Shown here: piece after piece, positions 42,559 to 51,819 of the stretch
How positions within the stretch are numbered: position 1 is the stretch's first letter
How the letters are laid out: each line of letters starts with the position of its first letter
Source: JANNNF01 sp040385825
GTDB lineage: Bacteria > Pseudomonadota > Alphaproteobacteria > Rhodobacterales > Rhodobacteraceae
Length of the DNA: 64,000 nucleotides
NCBI GenBank assembly: GCA_040385825.1
Contig: JAZKGQ010000002.1
Span: 248,001 to 312,000 of the forward strand
Direction of reading: 5' to 3'
Made by a program: the position numbers and the translations under genes
The notes under the pieces: model-generated
Seen by the model: the letters and a program-made list of their open reading frames with translations, nothing else
Database searches by the model: none
What the model was told of the DNA's origin: nothing

Positions 42559-43856
42559 CGTTCGGGAATAAGCCCGCGCGGGCTGAACCGCAGCACCAGC
42601 AGCAGGATCACGCCAAGCGTCAGCAGCCGCATGTGCTGGGCGGAATCCACCAGATGCGCCTTCAGCGCCCCGTCAGGAATGCCCGATACGATCACCCCCA
42701 TGGCCGCAGGCCCCACGCTTTCGACGATCAGCCACAGCCAGCCGATCAGCAGACCGCCCAGAACCGTGCCCCAGTTGTTGCCCGACCCGCCGACAATGAC
42801 CATCACCCAGATCAGGAAGGTAAACCGCAGCGGGTTGTAGGTGCCCGGAGTCAACTGCCCGTCCATCGAGGTCATCATCGCGCCCGCAAAGCCGATGACG
42901 GCTGACCCGATGATGAAGACATGCAGGTGGCGGCGGGTCACGTCCTTGCCCATGGCGGCAGCCGACACCTCGTTGTCGCGGATGGCGCGCATCATGCGGC
43001 CCCAGGGGCTGTTCAGCGCGCGTTCCGACGCCCAGATCACCGCAAACAGCACAAGGCCGAACAGCGCCACATACATCAGCTTGACGATGATGGTCGATGT
43101 GTTGGCGGGGTCCAGCCCGTATTGGGCGACAAAATCGATGAACCCGGCCTCTTTCTGCATCTCGACCTCATAGGGGATCGGCCAGGGGCGGGGCAGGTTG
43201 AGGGTGTTTTTCACCCCGCGGGCCAGCCAGTCCTCGTTGCGGATCACGGCCACGATGATCTCGGCAATGCCAAGCGTGGCAATGGCCAGATAGTCCGACC
43301 GTAGCCCGAGCGCCGTCTTGCCGATGGCCCAGGCCGCAATCGCGGCCAACAGCCCGCCCACGGGCCAGGCCAGCAAGGACGGCAGGCCCAGCCCGCCGAT
43401 GTTGCCGGCATTCTGCGGGTTCACGGCCTCGACCGCCCCGGCGGCGGGGTCGAACACCGCGCGGTACAGGAAGAACCCGCCGATCAGCAGGGCGGCGATG
43501 ATCACGTTGCTGCGCCGCCCCGGCTTCATCCGGTTATAGGCAAAGATCGCAACGGCGATGGACGCCGCCCCGATGAACAGCCCCATCAGGATGCCCGACC
43601 CGCCGGCCGCCCAGTTTTCGGCATTGGGTTTGGCCGACACCAGCACCACCGCCAGCCCGCCAAGCGCGGTAAAGCCCATGACCCCGGTGGAAAACAGCCC
43701 GGCATAGCCCCACTGCATGTTCACCCCCATGGCCGCGATGGTGGCGATCAGCGAGGTGTTCAGAATGGCCAGCGTCAGGTTCCAGCTTTGCCAGACGCCC
43801 GTCGCCAGATACAGCACCGCCACCCCGGCAAACAGCAAAAGCGCGCGCGAGTTCAT
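42555..43856 (-). CDS. livM: Branched-chain/amide ABC transporter permease LivM
   Basis: A 433-residue membrane protein with about ten hydrophobic segments, starting MNSRALLLFAGVAVLYLATG. Diagnostic blocks are INTSLIATIAAMGVNMQWGY-like AILNTSLIATIAAMGVNMQ, LGLRSDYLAIATLGIAEII, SPWGRMMRAIRDNEVSAAAM and VMVIVGGSGNNWGTVLGGLL. It is longer than typical LivM because of extra segments between residues 85 and 150. It pairs with LivH to form the channel of a high-affinity uptake system for branched-chain amino acids or urea/amides. It overlaps livH by four bases. Confidence 0.93.
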   Translation of the reverse strand: MNSRALLLFAGVAVLYLATGVWQSWNLTLAILNTSLIATIAAMGVNMQWGYAGLFSTGVMGFTALGGLAVVLVSAKPNAENWAAGGSGILMGLFIGAASIAVAIFAYNRMKPGRRSNVIIAALLIGGFFLYRAVFDPAAGAVEAVNPQNAGNIGGLGLPSLLAWPVGGLLAAIAAWAIGKTALGLRSDYLAIATLGIAEIIVAVIRNEDWLARGVKNTLNLPRPWPIPYEVEMQKEAGFIDFVAQYGLDPANTSTIIVKLMYVALFGLVLFAVIWASERALNSPWGRMMRAIRDNEVSAAAMGKDVTRRHLHVFIIGSAVIGFAGAMMTSMDGQLTPGTYNPLRFTFLIWVMVIVGGSGNNWGTVLGGLLIGWLWLIVESVGPAAMGVIVSGIPDGALKAHLVDSAQHMRLLTLGVILLLVLRFSPRGLIPER

Positions 43857-44863
43857 ACCGATTTCCCCTTGAACAGGCCCGTGGGCATGAACAGCAACAC
43901 GATGATCAGAATGGCAAAGCTGACCGCGAATTTGTAATCGGTGGACAGCAGTTGCAGCAGGCCGGTCGGGGCCATGCTGTCGGGCAGCAGGTAGGTTGCG
44001 ATCTTTTTCCAGGCATTGGTGATGATCACTTCGGAAAAGGCTATGATGAAGCCGCCCGCAATCGCGCCAAGCGGGTTGCCAAGCCCGCCGACGATGGCAG
44101 CGGCAAAGATCGGCAGCAGCAGTTGGAAATAGGTGAAAGGTTTGAAGGACTTGTCCAGCCCGTACAGCACGCCCGCAATGGTGGCGAGGCCAGCCGCGAT
44201 GATCCATGTCACCTGCACCACCCGGTCGGGGTTGATGCCCGACAGCAGCGCCAGATCTTCGTTGTCGGAAAAGGCGCGCATGGATTTGCCGGTGCGGGTG
44301 CGTTGCAGGAACCAGAACAGCGCGGCCACCACCACCACGGCAAACACCAGCGTCACGGCCTGGGTGGTTTTCAGCGCCAGAGGCTCGGCCAGGCCGGTCG
44401 CGGCCTTGAAGTCCTGCGGATTGATCAGGAACCGCGCGCCATCGGTAAAGTTCTGCTCGTCCACCCCGATGATCAGGCGGTTGATGCCGTTCATCACGAA
44501 CATCACCCCCAGGGACACGATCACCACGATGGTCGGCGACGCCCGCTTGCGGCGGTAAAAGCGGTAGACCACGCGGTCGGTCAGCAGCACGAAACCGGCC
44601 GTGGCGACGATGGCGAAGGGCAGGGCCAGCAGGGCGGTCGGCAAGGGACCAAAGCTGAGGCCCATCGACTGGAACCACCAGGTCAGCAGGATGGCGACCA
44701 TGGTGCCGAACGCCATGGTGTCGCCATGGGCAAAGTTGGAAAACCGCAGGATCGAATAGATCAGCGTCACGCCCAAAGCCCCAAGCGCGAGTTGCGCGCC
44801 GTAGGACGCACCGGGGATGAAGACGAAATTCAGGAAGGCCACGAGGGCGTTGAGCATGTCCAT
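43853..44863 (-). CDS. livH: Branched-chain/amide ABC transporter permease LivH
   Basis: A 336-residue membrane protein with about eight hydrophobic segments. SYGAQLALGALGVTLIYSIL, RFSNFAHGDTMAFGTMVAIL and the block MRAFSDNEDLALLSGINPDRV match LivH, as does IVGGLGNPLGAIAGGFIIA near the end. ATG 44863 (MDMLNALVAF) is chosen; the frame open upstream covers the livF 3' end. It follows livF with a 4-base gap. Confidence 0.93.
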   Translation of the reverse strand: MDMLNALVAFLNFVFIPGASYGAQLALGALGVTLIYSILRFSNFAHGDTMAFGTMVAILLTWWFQSMGLSFGPLPTALLALPFAIVATAGFVLLTDRVVYRFYRRKRASPTIVVIVSLGVMFVMNGINRLIIGVDEQNFTDGARFLINPQDFKAATGLAEPLALKTTQAVTLVFAVVVVAALFWFLQRTRTGKSMRAFSDNEDLALLSGINPDRVVQVTWIIAAGLATIAGVLYGLDKSFKPFTYFQLLLPIFAAAIVGGLGNPLGAIAGGFIIAFSEVIITNAWKKIATYLLPDSMAPTGLLQLLSTDYKFAVSFAILIIVLLFMPTGLFKGKSV

Positions 44864-44867
44864 GGCC

Positions 44868-45581
44868 TCAGCCCCCCAGAAATGAACGGCGGACTTCGGG
44901 GTCGGCCAGCAGGGCCTGTCCCGAGTCGGTGAACCGGTTGGCGCCCTGCACCAGCACATAGCCCTTGTCGGCAATGTCCAGCGCCTGCCGGGCGTTCTGT
45001 TCCACCATCAGGATGGAAATGCCGGACCGCGCCACCTCGATGATGCGGTCGAACAACTCGTCCATCACGATGGGGCTGACGCCAGCGGTCGGTTCGTCCA
45101 GCATCAGCACTTTCGGTTGCGTCATCAGCGCGCGGCCCACGGCCACCTGCTGACGCTGGCCACCCGACAATTCGCCCGCCGCCTGATGGCGTTTGGTTTT
45201 CAGAATGGGGAACAGGTCATAGACCTGCGCCAGCGTGCCCTGAATGTCATCGCGGCGCAGGAAGGCCCCCATTTCAAGGTTCTCCTCCACCGTCATGGAC
45301 GTGAAAATGTTGTGGGTCTGCGGCACGAAGGCCATGCCCTTGGCGACCCGCGCCTGCGGGGTCAGTCTGGTGATATCCTCGCCCGCCAGCCGCACCTGAC
45401 CCGCGCGCAGGTTCAGCATGCCGAACACGGCCTTCATGGCGGTGGATTTGCCCGCGCCATTGGGGCCGACGATCACGGCGATCTGGCCTTTTTCCACAGC
45501 GATGGTGCAACTGTGCAGGATGTCGGCCCCGCTGCCATAGCCGCCGGTCATGGCCTCGCCGATCAGAAACGGTTCAGCCAT
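44868..45581 (-). CDS. livF: Branched-chain/amide ABC transporter ATPase LivF
   Basis: A 237-residue ATPase. Walker A is IVGPNGAGKSTAMKAVFG, the signature is GELSGGQRQQVAVGRALM, Walker B is VLMLDEPTAGVSPIVMDELF, and the H-loop region is ISILMVEQNARQALDIAD. The length and EENLEMGAFLRRDD are typical of LivF. ATG 45581 (MAEPFLIGEAMTGG) overlaps the end of livG by 8 bases, so the two are coupled. Confidence 0.93.
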   Translation of the reverse strand: MAEPFLIGEAMTGGYGSGADILHSCTIAVEKGQIAVIVGPNGAGKSTAMKAVFGMLNLRAGQVRLAGEDITRLTPQARVAKGMAFVPQTHNIFTSMTVEENLEMGAFLRRDDIQGTLAQVYDLFPILKTKRHQAAGELSGGQRQQVAVGRALMTQPKVLMLDEPTAGVSPIVMDELFDRIIEVARSGISILMVEQNARQALDIADKGYVLVQGANRFTDSGQALLADPEVRRSFLGG

Positions 45582-46356
45582 GGGCAACCACCTTGTTCTT
45601 CAGGCCGGTGCCCAGATAGGCCTCGATCACCCGGTCGTTGTTCTTCACCTCGGCCGGGGTGCCCTGCGCCAGCACATGGCCTTCGGCCATCACGATCACC
45701 GGGTTGCACAGGCGGGCGATGAAATCCATGTCATGTTCAATGACGCAGAACGTATAGCCGCGTTCCTTGTTCAGCCGGATGATCGCGTCGCCGATGGTGT
45801 TCAGCAGGGTGCGGTTCACGCCCGCGCCCACCTCGTCCAGAAACACGATCTTGGCATCGACCATCATGGTGCGGCCCAGTTCCAGCAGCTTTTTCTGCCC
45901 GCCGGAAATCTGGCTGGCCTTCTGGTCGGCCAGATGGCTGATGGTCAGAAACTCCAGCACCTCATCCGCCTTGTCGCGGATGGCGCGTTCTTCGGCGGCA
46001 ACCGCGCTGCGGTTGAACCAGGTGTTCCACAACACCTCGCCCTTCTGGGCGGGGGGCACCATCATCAGGTTTTCGCGCACGGTCATGCTGCCGAATTCAT
46101 GTGCGATCTGGAACGTGCGCAGCAGGCCCTTGGCGAACAGCACATGCGGCGGCAGCCCGGTGATGTCTTCGCCGTCCATCACCACCCGGCCCGATGTGGG
46201 CGGCAGGCGGCCTGCAATCACGTTGAACAGCGTGGTCTTGCCCGCACCGTTCGGCCCGATCAGCCCGGTGATCGACCCGGTTTCGATGCGCAGCGACGCG
46301 CCGTCCACCGCGCGAAAGCCGCCAAAATGCCGATGAAGAGACTCGACAACTATCAT
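45574..46356 (-). CDS. livG: Branched-chain/amide ABC transporter ATPase LivG
   Basis: A 260-residue ATPase. Walker A is IGPNGAGKTTLFNVIAG, the signature ASQISGGQKKLLELGRTMM, Walker B IVFLDEVGAGVNRTLLNTIG, and the H-loop YTFCVIEHDMDFIARLCNPV. GLLRTFQIAHEFGSMTVREN and the C-terminal extension after PAEVKNNDRVIEAYLG are typical of LivG. ATG 46356 (MIVVESLHRHF) follows GGGGGA; an earlier frame start lies in the intergenic hairpin and is rejected. Confidence 0.93.
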   Translation of the reverse strand: MIVVESLHRHFGGFRAVDGASLRIETGSITGLIGPNGAGKTTLFNVIAGRLPPTSGRVVMDGEDITGLPPHVLFAKGLLRTFQIAHEFGSMTVRENLMMVPPAQKGEVLWNTWFNRSAVAAEERAIRDKADEVLEFLTISHLADQKASQISGGQKKLLELGRTMMVDAKIVFLDEVGAGVNRTLLNTIGDAIIRLNKERGYTFCVIEHDMDFIARLCNPVIVMAEGHVLAQGTPAEVKNNDRVIEAYLGTGLKNKVVAHG

Positions 46357-46425
46357 GTGGTTCCCCCTGTCGTGCCCCCGTCTTGTCCCGCCATCAGGCG
46401 TTGTGCAGGGGTGTTCTCTTGGGAC

Positions 46426-46453
46426 AACGGCCCGAGGCATTCCTCGGGCCGTT
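46426..46453. terminator. Intra-operon hairpin between the binding-protein gene and livG
   Basis: AACGGCCCGAGG-CATT-CCTCGGGCCGTT is a perfect 12-bp stem without a T-run on the minus strand. Such hairpins after binding-protein genes usually stabilise their mRNA and give partial termination, so that the binding protein is made in excess over the membrane parts. Confidence 0.65.
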
Positions 46454-46477
46454 GCCGGTTTCACATCAGGACCGCGA

Positions 46478-47671
46478 TCAACGGAAGGTCACGGTTTCGT
46501 ACTTGCCGCCCTTGACTTCAAACTGCTTGTAGCGACCGGCAGCTTCGCCCGGACCCAGCAATTCCACGCCCGACGCGCCATCATAGTCGATGTCGGTGCC
46601 CGCTGCGATCAGGTCCAGCGCCTTGGCCAGTTCGCCGGGCAGGATCTTTTCGCCCGGAGCGTTTGCCACATCCAGCACCTTGTCCTTGTAGACCTTGGGA
46701 TCGGTGGAATTGGCAGCCGCCATCGCCAGCATGATCAAGGCGGCGGCGTCATAGGATTCCATCGTGTAGGGCGAGGTCGCATCGAACGGGGTCGCGGCGG
46801 TCTTGCCCATTTCGGTCATGATCGCGGCACCGGGGCTGTCGGACTGGGCCACCTGACCGTAGGAGCCGTCCAGCGCCGGACCAATGGCGATCGGCAGGTT
46901 GTCACCGACCATGCCGCCGGGCAGACCAAAGGTGCTGAACGCGCCGGTATCAAGCGAGGCCTGGATGATGCCCTTGCCGCCCTGATCCAGATAGCCCGCA
47001 ACCACCAGCAGATCGCCGCCCGCCGAAGCCAGAGCCGCGACTTCTGCCGAATAGTCGGCCTTGCCGTCGTCATGCGGGGTGTTGATGGTGACAACACCGC
47101 CCTTGGCGATGAAGGCGGCCGAAATCGCCTCGGCCAGACCCTTGCCGTAGTCGTTGTTGGTGTAGGTCAGCGCGATGGACTTGACGCCCTTTTCGGTCAG
47201 GATTTCCGCCATCACTTCGCCTTCGCGCGCATCCGACGGCGCGGTGCGGAAGAACAGGCCGTCATCTTCGGCGGTCGACAGCGCGGGCGAGGTCGCCGAG
47301 GGCGAGATCATCACGATGCCATTCGGGCGGGCCACGTTCTGCAGCACGGCGCCGGTGATGCCGGAACAGTCGCCCCCGATCATGCCCTTGATGCCTTCGG
47401 CGGTGATCAGCCGTTCGGCCGCCGCAGTCCCTGCCGCGGTGTCGATGGCGCAGGTGCTGTCGGCGCGCACGCCGGTCACGGTGCTGCCGCCCATGAATTT
47501 GCCCGAAGCGGTGACTTCGGCCATCGCGGCATCTGCTGCTGCGGCCATGTGGCCGGTCAGCGATTCGATAGGCCCGGTGAACCCGATAAAGATTCCCAGC
47601 TTGACCTCTTCAGCGGCCGCAGCCCCGGCAAGCAAGGCGGTTGTGGCTGTTGCCATCATCAGTTTTTTCAT
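46478..47671 (-). CDS. livK: Branched-chain/amide ABC transporter substrate-binding protein
   Basis: A 397-residue periplasmic protein with signal peptide MKKLMMATATTALLAGAAAA, then EEVKLGIFIGFTGPIESLTG, the usual type I binding-fold start (Peripla_BP_6). NDYGKGLAEAISAAFIAKGG and TPHDDGKADYSAEVAALA in the hinge and the C-terminal half follow the LivJ/K pattern. GGGAGAT precedes ATG 47671. It is the first gene of the transporter operon, followed by livG, livF, livH, livM and the glycosyltransferase. The ligand (branched-chain amino acid, urea or other amide) is not decided by sequence. Confidence 0.9.
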   Translation of the reverse strand: MKKLMMATATTALLAGAAAAEEVKLGIFIGFTGPIESLTGHMAAAADAAMAEVTASGKFMGGSTVTGVRADSTCAIDTAAGTAAAERLITAEGIKGMIGGDCSGITGAVLQNVARPNGIVMISPSATSPALSTAEDDGLFFRTAPSDAREGEVMAEILTEKGVKSIALTYTNNDYGKGLAEAISAAFIAKGGVVTINTPHDDGKADYSAEVAALASAGGDLLVVAGYLDQGGKGIIQASLDTGAFSTFGLPGGMVGDNLPIAIGPALDGSYGQVAQSDSPGAAIMTEMGKTAATPFDATSPYTMESYDAAALIMLAMAAANSTDPKVYKDKVLDVANAPGEKILPGELAKALDLIAAGTDIDYDGASGVELLGPGEAAGRYKQFEVKGGKYETVTFR

Positions 47672-47991
47672 TGGTATCTCCCATGTTGGACCGAAATCCT
47701 GCCGGTGACCGTAGTGCCTGACCGTCAAAAAGAAAAGCGCCTTGGCGCAGGGGTTTTGCTGACGGTAGGGCAACTGGATCGGGCGGATTTCTGCGGGTGA
47801 TCTTAGGGGGTCGGATGGGTAATTCAAGCTTGAAATATCTGCCCGCCTTATCGGCGCCCCCGCTGCGGAAAGGGTCACAATCCTGTCAGGCAAGCAAGGA
47901 TCGCGGGCCGACATCTGGCGGTTGCATGGTGCGGTGCCTAGGTTTGAGGAAATGGCCCCCGGACCCGACCCGCACCTGAAAGGAACACGCA
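47672..47991. other. Divergent intergenic region livK / sugar dehydrogenase
   Basis: The 320 bases between the divergent starts contain the predicted livK promoter at 47800-47827. For the rightward gene, GAAAGGAACACGCA gives a weak ribosome-binding site. I see no gene or clear operator. Confidence 0.5.
47800..47827 (-). promoter_or_regulatory. Predicted livK promoter
   Basis: On the minus strand TTGAAT (47827-47822) and TAAGAT (47805-47800) are separated by 16 bases. It would start transcription about 120 bases before livK. Confidence 0.4.
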
Positions 47992-49089
47992 ATGCTTGCC
48001 CGACTTGCTGCTATGGCCCTGGCCGCGATCCCTGCCTTTGCCGTGCCCGTGCTTGCCTCGGACCTGGACAGCAGCGCAGGCAGGCTGCGCATCAGCCCGG
48101 TGGTCACCGGATTGGACGAACCCTGGGGCATGGCGTTCCTGCCGGATGAAAGCGTGCTGATCACCGAACGCGGGGGTCGGTTGCTGCGGGCGCAGGATGG
48201 CGCGCTGGCCGAGGTGGCGGGCGGGCCTGCGGTCTATGCCCAAGGGCAGGGCGGTCTGCTGGACGTGATGGTGCCGCGCGACTTTGCCACCTCGCGCGAG
48301 GTCTGGCTCAGCTATGCCACACCCATCGGGGCAGGGGCTGCGACGGCGGTGGGCAAGGGGGTGCTGTCGGACGATGGCACCCGGATCGACGGCTTTACCC
48401 GGCTTTACGCGGGCGACGAGATGCCGGGAGGCCGCCATTTCGGGTCGCGGCTGGTCGAGGCCGCCGATGGCACGGTCTTTGTGACCACTGGCGACCGCGG
48501 CACCGGCCCTGACGGGGCGCAGGCGCAAGACCCCGGCAGGGCCGAGGGCAAGGTCATTCACCTGAACCGGGACGGCACTCCGGCCACCACCCTGCCCGGC
48601 GCGCGGCCGGGGGTGTTTTCCATCGGCCACCGCAATGCCCAGGGGGCGAGCCTTGGGCCGGACGGCGCGCTGTGGCTGCTGGAACATGGCGCGCAGGGCG
48701 GCGACGAGGTGAACCGGGTCGAGGCCGGGCGCAACTATGGCTGGCCGGTGATCAGCTATGGCATCAATTACAACGGCGATGCGATCGGGCAGGGGCAGGC
48801 AAAGGACGGCATGGAACAGCCGCTGCATTACTGGGATCCGTCCATCGCGCCGTCGGGGATGCTGTTTTATGATGGCGGCCTGCTGCCCGACTGGCAGGGC
48901 GATCTGTTCACCGGGTCGCTGAACAGCAATTTCATCAGCCGGCTGGAGGTGGACAACGGCTTTGCCGAGGAACGCATCACAGCCCCCGAGACGGGCCGCG
49001 TGCGCGATGTGGCGCAGGGACCGGATGGGGCGATCTGGTTTCTGTCGGTACTGGACGGGGCGCTGTACCGGATGGGGCCGATCCAGTGA
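47992..49089 (+). CDS. PQQ-dependent aldose sugar dehydrogenase (YliI family)
   Basis: A 365-residue periplasmic enzyme with signal peptide MLARLAAMALAAIPAFAVPV (cleavage near LASDL). The beta-propeller motifs EPWGMAFLPDESVLITERGG, GGRHFGSRLVEAADG, VFSIGHRNAQGASLGPDGAL, EHGAQGGDEVNRVEAGRNYG and WPVISYGINYNGDAIG match soluble aldose dehydrogenases that use PQQ; the histidine of GHRNAQG and the GGDEVN segment line the cofactor and calcium sites. It oxidises free aldoses and feeds electrons to the respiratory chain. No PQQ synthesis genes are in the window. Confidence 0.9.
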   Translation: MLARLAAMALAAIPAFAVPVLASDLDSSAGRLRISPVVTGLDEPWGMAFLPDESVLITERGGRLLRAQDGALAEVAGGPAVYAQGQGGLLDVMVPRDFATSREVWLSYATPIGAGAATAVGKGVLSDDGTRIDGFTRLYAGDEMPGGRHFGSRLVEAADGTVFVTTGDRGTGPDGAQAQDPGRAEGKVIHLNRDGTPATTLPGARPGVFSIGHRNAQGASLGPDGALWLLEHGAQGGDEVNRVEAGRNYGWPVISYGINYNGDAIGQGQAKDGMEQPLHYWDPSIAPSGMLFYDGGLLPDWQGDLFTGSLNSNFISRLEVDNGFAEERITAPETGRVRDVAQGPDGAIWFLSVLDGALYRMGPIQ

Positions 49090-49101
49090 CGGAGGGCGGA
49101 A

Positions 49102-49154
49102 CCGGGGGGCCGGCCCCCCGGACCCCCCGAGATATTTATGCACAGAGGATGAAA
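49102..49154 (+). repeat. Composite hairpin/GATATTT repeat
   Basis: GGGGGGCCGGCCCCCC is followed by CCCCCCGAGATATTTATG and CACAGAGGATGAAAA, lying between convergent genes. It is the best-formed copy after the one at 61585. Confidence 0.7.
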
Positions 49155-49181
49155 ATTTTAGACAAGGTTTAGAAGGATTTG

Positions 49182-50201
49182 TCAGATCGACAGTCTGATC
49201 CCCACGCCCGGCGCGCCCTGGGTGCCGCGTTCGCGGTAGGGGGTGGTGTTGTAATGGCTGCGGTAGCATTTGGAAAAATGCGAGGGTGAGGCAAAGCCGC
49301 AGGCCAGTGCCACGTTGATCACCGACATGTCGGTCTGCATCAGCAGGTTGCGCGCCTTTTGCAGCCGCAGTTCCATGTAGTAGCGCTTGGGGCTGCGGTT
49401 GAGATAGCGGCGGAACAGGCGTTCAAGCTGACGGGTGGACATGCCGACTTCCTCGGCAAGGTCGGCGGGCGACATCGGGTCTTCGATGTTGCCTTCCATC
49501 ATCTGGATGACCTGGCTCAGTTTCGGATGCCGCACGCCGATGCGGGTGGGGATCGACAGGCGCTGCGTGTCCTGATCGGTGCGGATGGTGGAATAGATCA
49601 GCTGGTCGGCCACGGTATTGGCCAGATCCTCGCCATGGTCGGCGGCGATGACCTTGAGCATCAGGTCGAGCGAGGCAGTCCCCCCCGCGGTGGTCCAGCG
49701 GTTGCCATCCATCACGAAGATGGATTTGGTCAGCTTCACATCCTCGAATTCCTCAAGAAAGCCATCCTGGTTTTCCCAGTGGATGGTGGCCTTCTTGCCA
49801 TCCAGCAGCCCGGCCTTGGCTACGGCATAGGCCCCTGTGCACAGCCCGCCGATGGTGGCCCCGCGCCGGGCCTCGCGCCGCAGCCAGCCCACCACGGCGC
49901 GTGTCGACGACCGCTGCACATCGATGCCGCCGCAGACAAGGATGGTGTCCTCGCGCTGGATGTCCTCCAGCCCCATGTCCAGCTTGAACGAGGCACCGTT
50001 GGAACAGACCGCCACATCGCCGGCCTCGCCCGCCAGCGCCCAGGTGTAGATCACCTCGCCCGCCACGCGGTTGGCGATGCGCAGGGGTTCGATGGCGCTG
50101 GCAAAGGACAGCATGGTAAAGCGGTCCAGCAGCAAGAACACAAAGCGGCGGCTTGCGTCGTCTTTGTCGATATGCGTGGCTTTGCGCGGCGGACTGGGCA
50201 T
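49182..50201 (-). CDS. GlxA-type AraC-family regulator with DJ-1/PfpI-like domain
   Basis: A 339-residue protein starting MPSPPRKATHIDKDDASRRF. The N-terminal 200 residues are a class I glutamine-amidotransferase-like domain (FVFLLLDRFTMLSFASAIEP, LVCGGIDVQRS, ATIGGLCTGAYAVAKAGLLD), where a cysteine at the nucleophile elbow is present (GGLCTGAY). The C-terminal AraC domain carries two helix-turn-helix units, ISPADLAEEVGMSTRQLERLF-like MSPADLAEEVGMSTRQLERL and VINVALACGFASPSHFSKCY. Relatives include GbdR and other regulators of betaine, carnitine and amino-acid catabolism. It may control the flavoprotein or liv operon nearby; unproven. Confidence 0.88.
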   Translation of the reverse strand: MPSPPRKATHIDKDDASRRFVFLLLDRFTMLSFASAIEPLRIANRVAGEVIYTWALAGEAGDVAVCSNGASFKLDMGLEDIQREDTILVCGGIDVQRSSTRAVVGWLRREARRGATIGGLCTGAYAVAKAGLLDGKKATIHWENQDGFLEEFEDVKLTKSIFVMDGNRWTTAGGTASLDLMLKVIAADHGEDLANTVADQLIYSTIRTDQDTQRLSIPTRIGVRHPKLSQVIQMMEGNIEDPMSPADLAEEVGMSTRQLERLFRRYLNRSPKRYYMELRLQKARNLLMQTDMSVINVALACGFASPSHFSKCYRSHYNTTPYRERGTQGAPGVGIRLSI

Positions 50202-50438
50202 GCGAGCGACCTGTATGTGTCGTTTGCGTGCCACCGAACCCGAAAAACAGCGGCTCCGCAAGAGCGAACCGCTGCCCTGCGCGGCATTTCGACAGGACTG
50301 TCAAGATTGGCGGGGCAGGGCGGGGCACGGGGGCGGCCATGGGTGCGGGTATGGGGCCTGATGGCCCTTTGGCCCTTTGCTTTGCCGTGGCCTTTCCGTA
50401 TACCGCTGCGCGACAGAGCTTTCGACAGGAGGGAACCC

Positions 50439-51809
50439 ATGACCAAGGGCTGGACCAAATCAGATTGGCGCGCGAAACCTCGGGTGCAGATGCCCGACTA
50501 TCCGGACGCTGCCGCCTTGAAGGCCGTCGAGATGCAACTGGCGAAATACCCGCCCCTGGTCTTTGCAGGCGAGGCCCGTCGGTTGAAGAAACAACTGGCG
50601 CTGGCATCCGAAGGCAAGGCGTTTCTGCTGCAAGGCGGCGACTGTGCGGAATCCTTTGCGGAATTTTCGGCCGACAACATCCGCGATACCTTTCGCGTCA
50701 TGCTGCAAATGGCGGTCGTGCTGACCTATGGCGCCAAGGTTCCGGTGATCAAGGTCGGCCGGATGGCGGGGCAGTTTGCCAAGCCGCGCTCGGCCCCGAC
50801 CGAAATCATCGGCGGCGTGGAATATGCCAGCTACCGCGGCGACATCATCAACGGCTTTGAGGCCACGCCGGAATCGCGCAGGCCCGATCCTGCCCGGATG
50901 CTGCAAGCCTACACTCAGGCCGCCGCATCGCTGAACCTGCTGCGCGCCTTCTCGACCGGCGGGTTTGCCGATATTCACCGGGTGCACAGCTGGACGCTTG
51001 GCTTTGCCGAACATGACAAGGCCGACCGCTACCGCGAGCTGTCGAACCGCATCTCGGACGCGCTGGATTTCATGTCGGCGGCGGGGGTCGATGCCAGCAC
51101 CGCGCATCAACTGGCGACGGTGGATTTCTACACCAGCCACGAGGCGCTGCTGCTGGAGTATGAAGAAGCCTTCACCCGGATTGACAGCATCACCGGACAG
51201 AACATCGCCGGGTCGGGGCACATGATCTGGATTGGCGACCGCACCCGCCAGCCTGACGGCGCGCATGTGGAATTCTGCCGCGGCGTCGTCAACCCGATCG
51301 GGTTGAAATGCGGGCCGACCACCACGGCGGATGACCTGAAGGTGCTGATCGCCAAGCTGAACCCGGAAAACGAGGCCGGGCGTCTGACCCTGATCGCGCG
51401 CTTTGGCGCGGGCAAGGTGGGGGAAAACCTGCCGCGCCTGATCAAGGCGGTGCGCGAGGAAGGCGCAAATGTGGTGTGGTCTTGCGACCCGATGCACGGC
51501 AACACGATCAAGGCGGCCTCGGGTTACAAGACCCGTCCGTTTGAATCAGTGCTGCGCGAGGTGCGCGAGTTCTTCCAGATACACAAGGCCGAGGGCACGA
51601 TTCCGGGCGGCGTGCATTTCGAGATGACGGGGCAGGATGTGACCGAATGCACCGGGGGCTTGCGCGATGTGACGGACGAGAATCTGGCAGACCGCTATCA
51701 CACCGCCTGCGATCCGCGCCTGAATGCCAGCCAGTCGCTGGAACTGGCGTTTCTGGTGGCGGAAGAACTGTCGTCGCAGCGCGACGCAGGCCGCCGCGTC
51801 GCCATGTAA
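50439..51809 (+). CDS. aroG: Class II 3-deoxy-7-phosphoheptulonate (DAHP) synthase
   Basis: A 456-residue enzyme that condenses erythrose 4-phosphate and phosphoenolpyruvate to start aromatic amino-acid synthesis. It is the plant-like class II type: MTKGWTKSDWRAKPRVQMPD, FLLQGGDCAESFAEF (metal-binding cysteine), VIKVGRMAGQFAKPRSAPTE, GLKCGPTTTADDL, WSCDPMHGNTIKA and GGVHFEMTGQDVTECTGG are all diagnostic. AGGAGGGAACCC precedes ATG 50439, a strong start; the frame open upstream covers the divergent regulator and is rejected. Confidence 0.95.
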   Translation: MTKGWTKSDWRAKPRVQMPDYPDAAALKAVEMQLAKYPPLVFAGEARRLKKQLALASEGKAFLLQGGDCAESFAEFSADNIRDTFRVMLQMAVVLTYGAKVPVIKVGRMAGQFAKPRSAPTEIIGGVEYASYRGDIINGFEATPESRRPDPARMLQAYTQAAASLNLLRAFSTGGFADIHRVHSWTLGFAEHDKADRYRELSNRISDALDFMSAAGVDASTAHQLATVDFYTSHEALLLEYEEAFTRIDSITGQNIAGSGHMIWIGDRTRQPDGAHVEFCRGVVNPIGLKCGPTTTADDLKVLIAKLNPENEAGRLTLIARFGAGKVGENLPRLIKAVREEGANVVWSCDPMHGNTIKAASGYKTRPFESVLREVREFFQIHKAEGTIPGGVHFEMTGQDVTECTGGLRDVTDENLADRYHTACDPRLNASQSLELAFLVAEELSSQRDAGRRVAM

Positions 51810-51819
51810 GGGCGATCAG

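Noticed and set aside
43857..44678. Upstream extension of the livM frame
   Set aside because: It lies opposite nothing but overlaps livH in another frame; livH is clear and livM homology starts at 43856.
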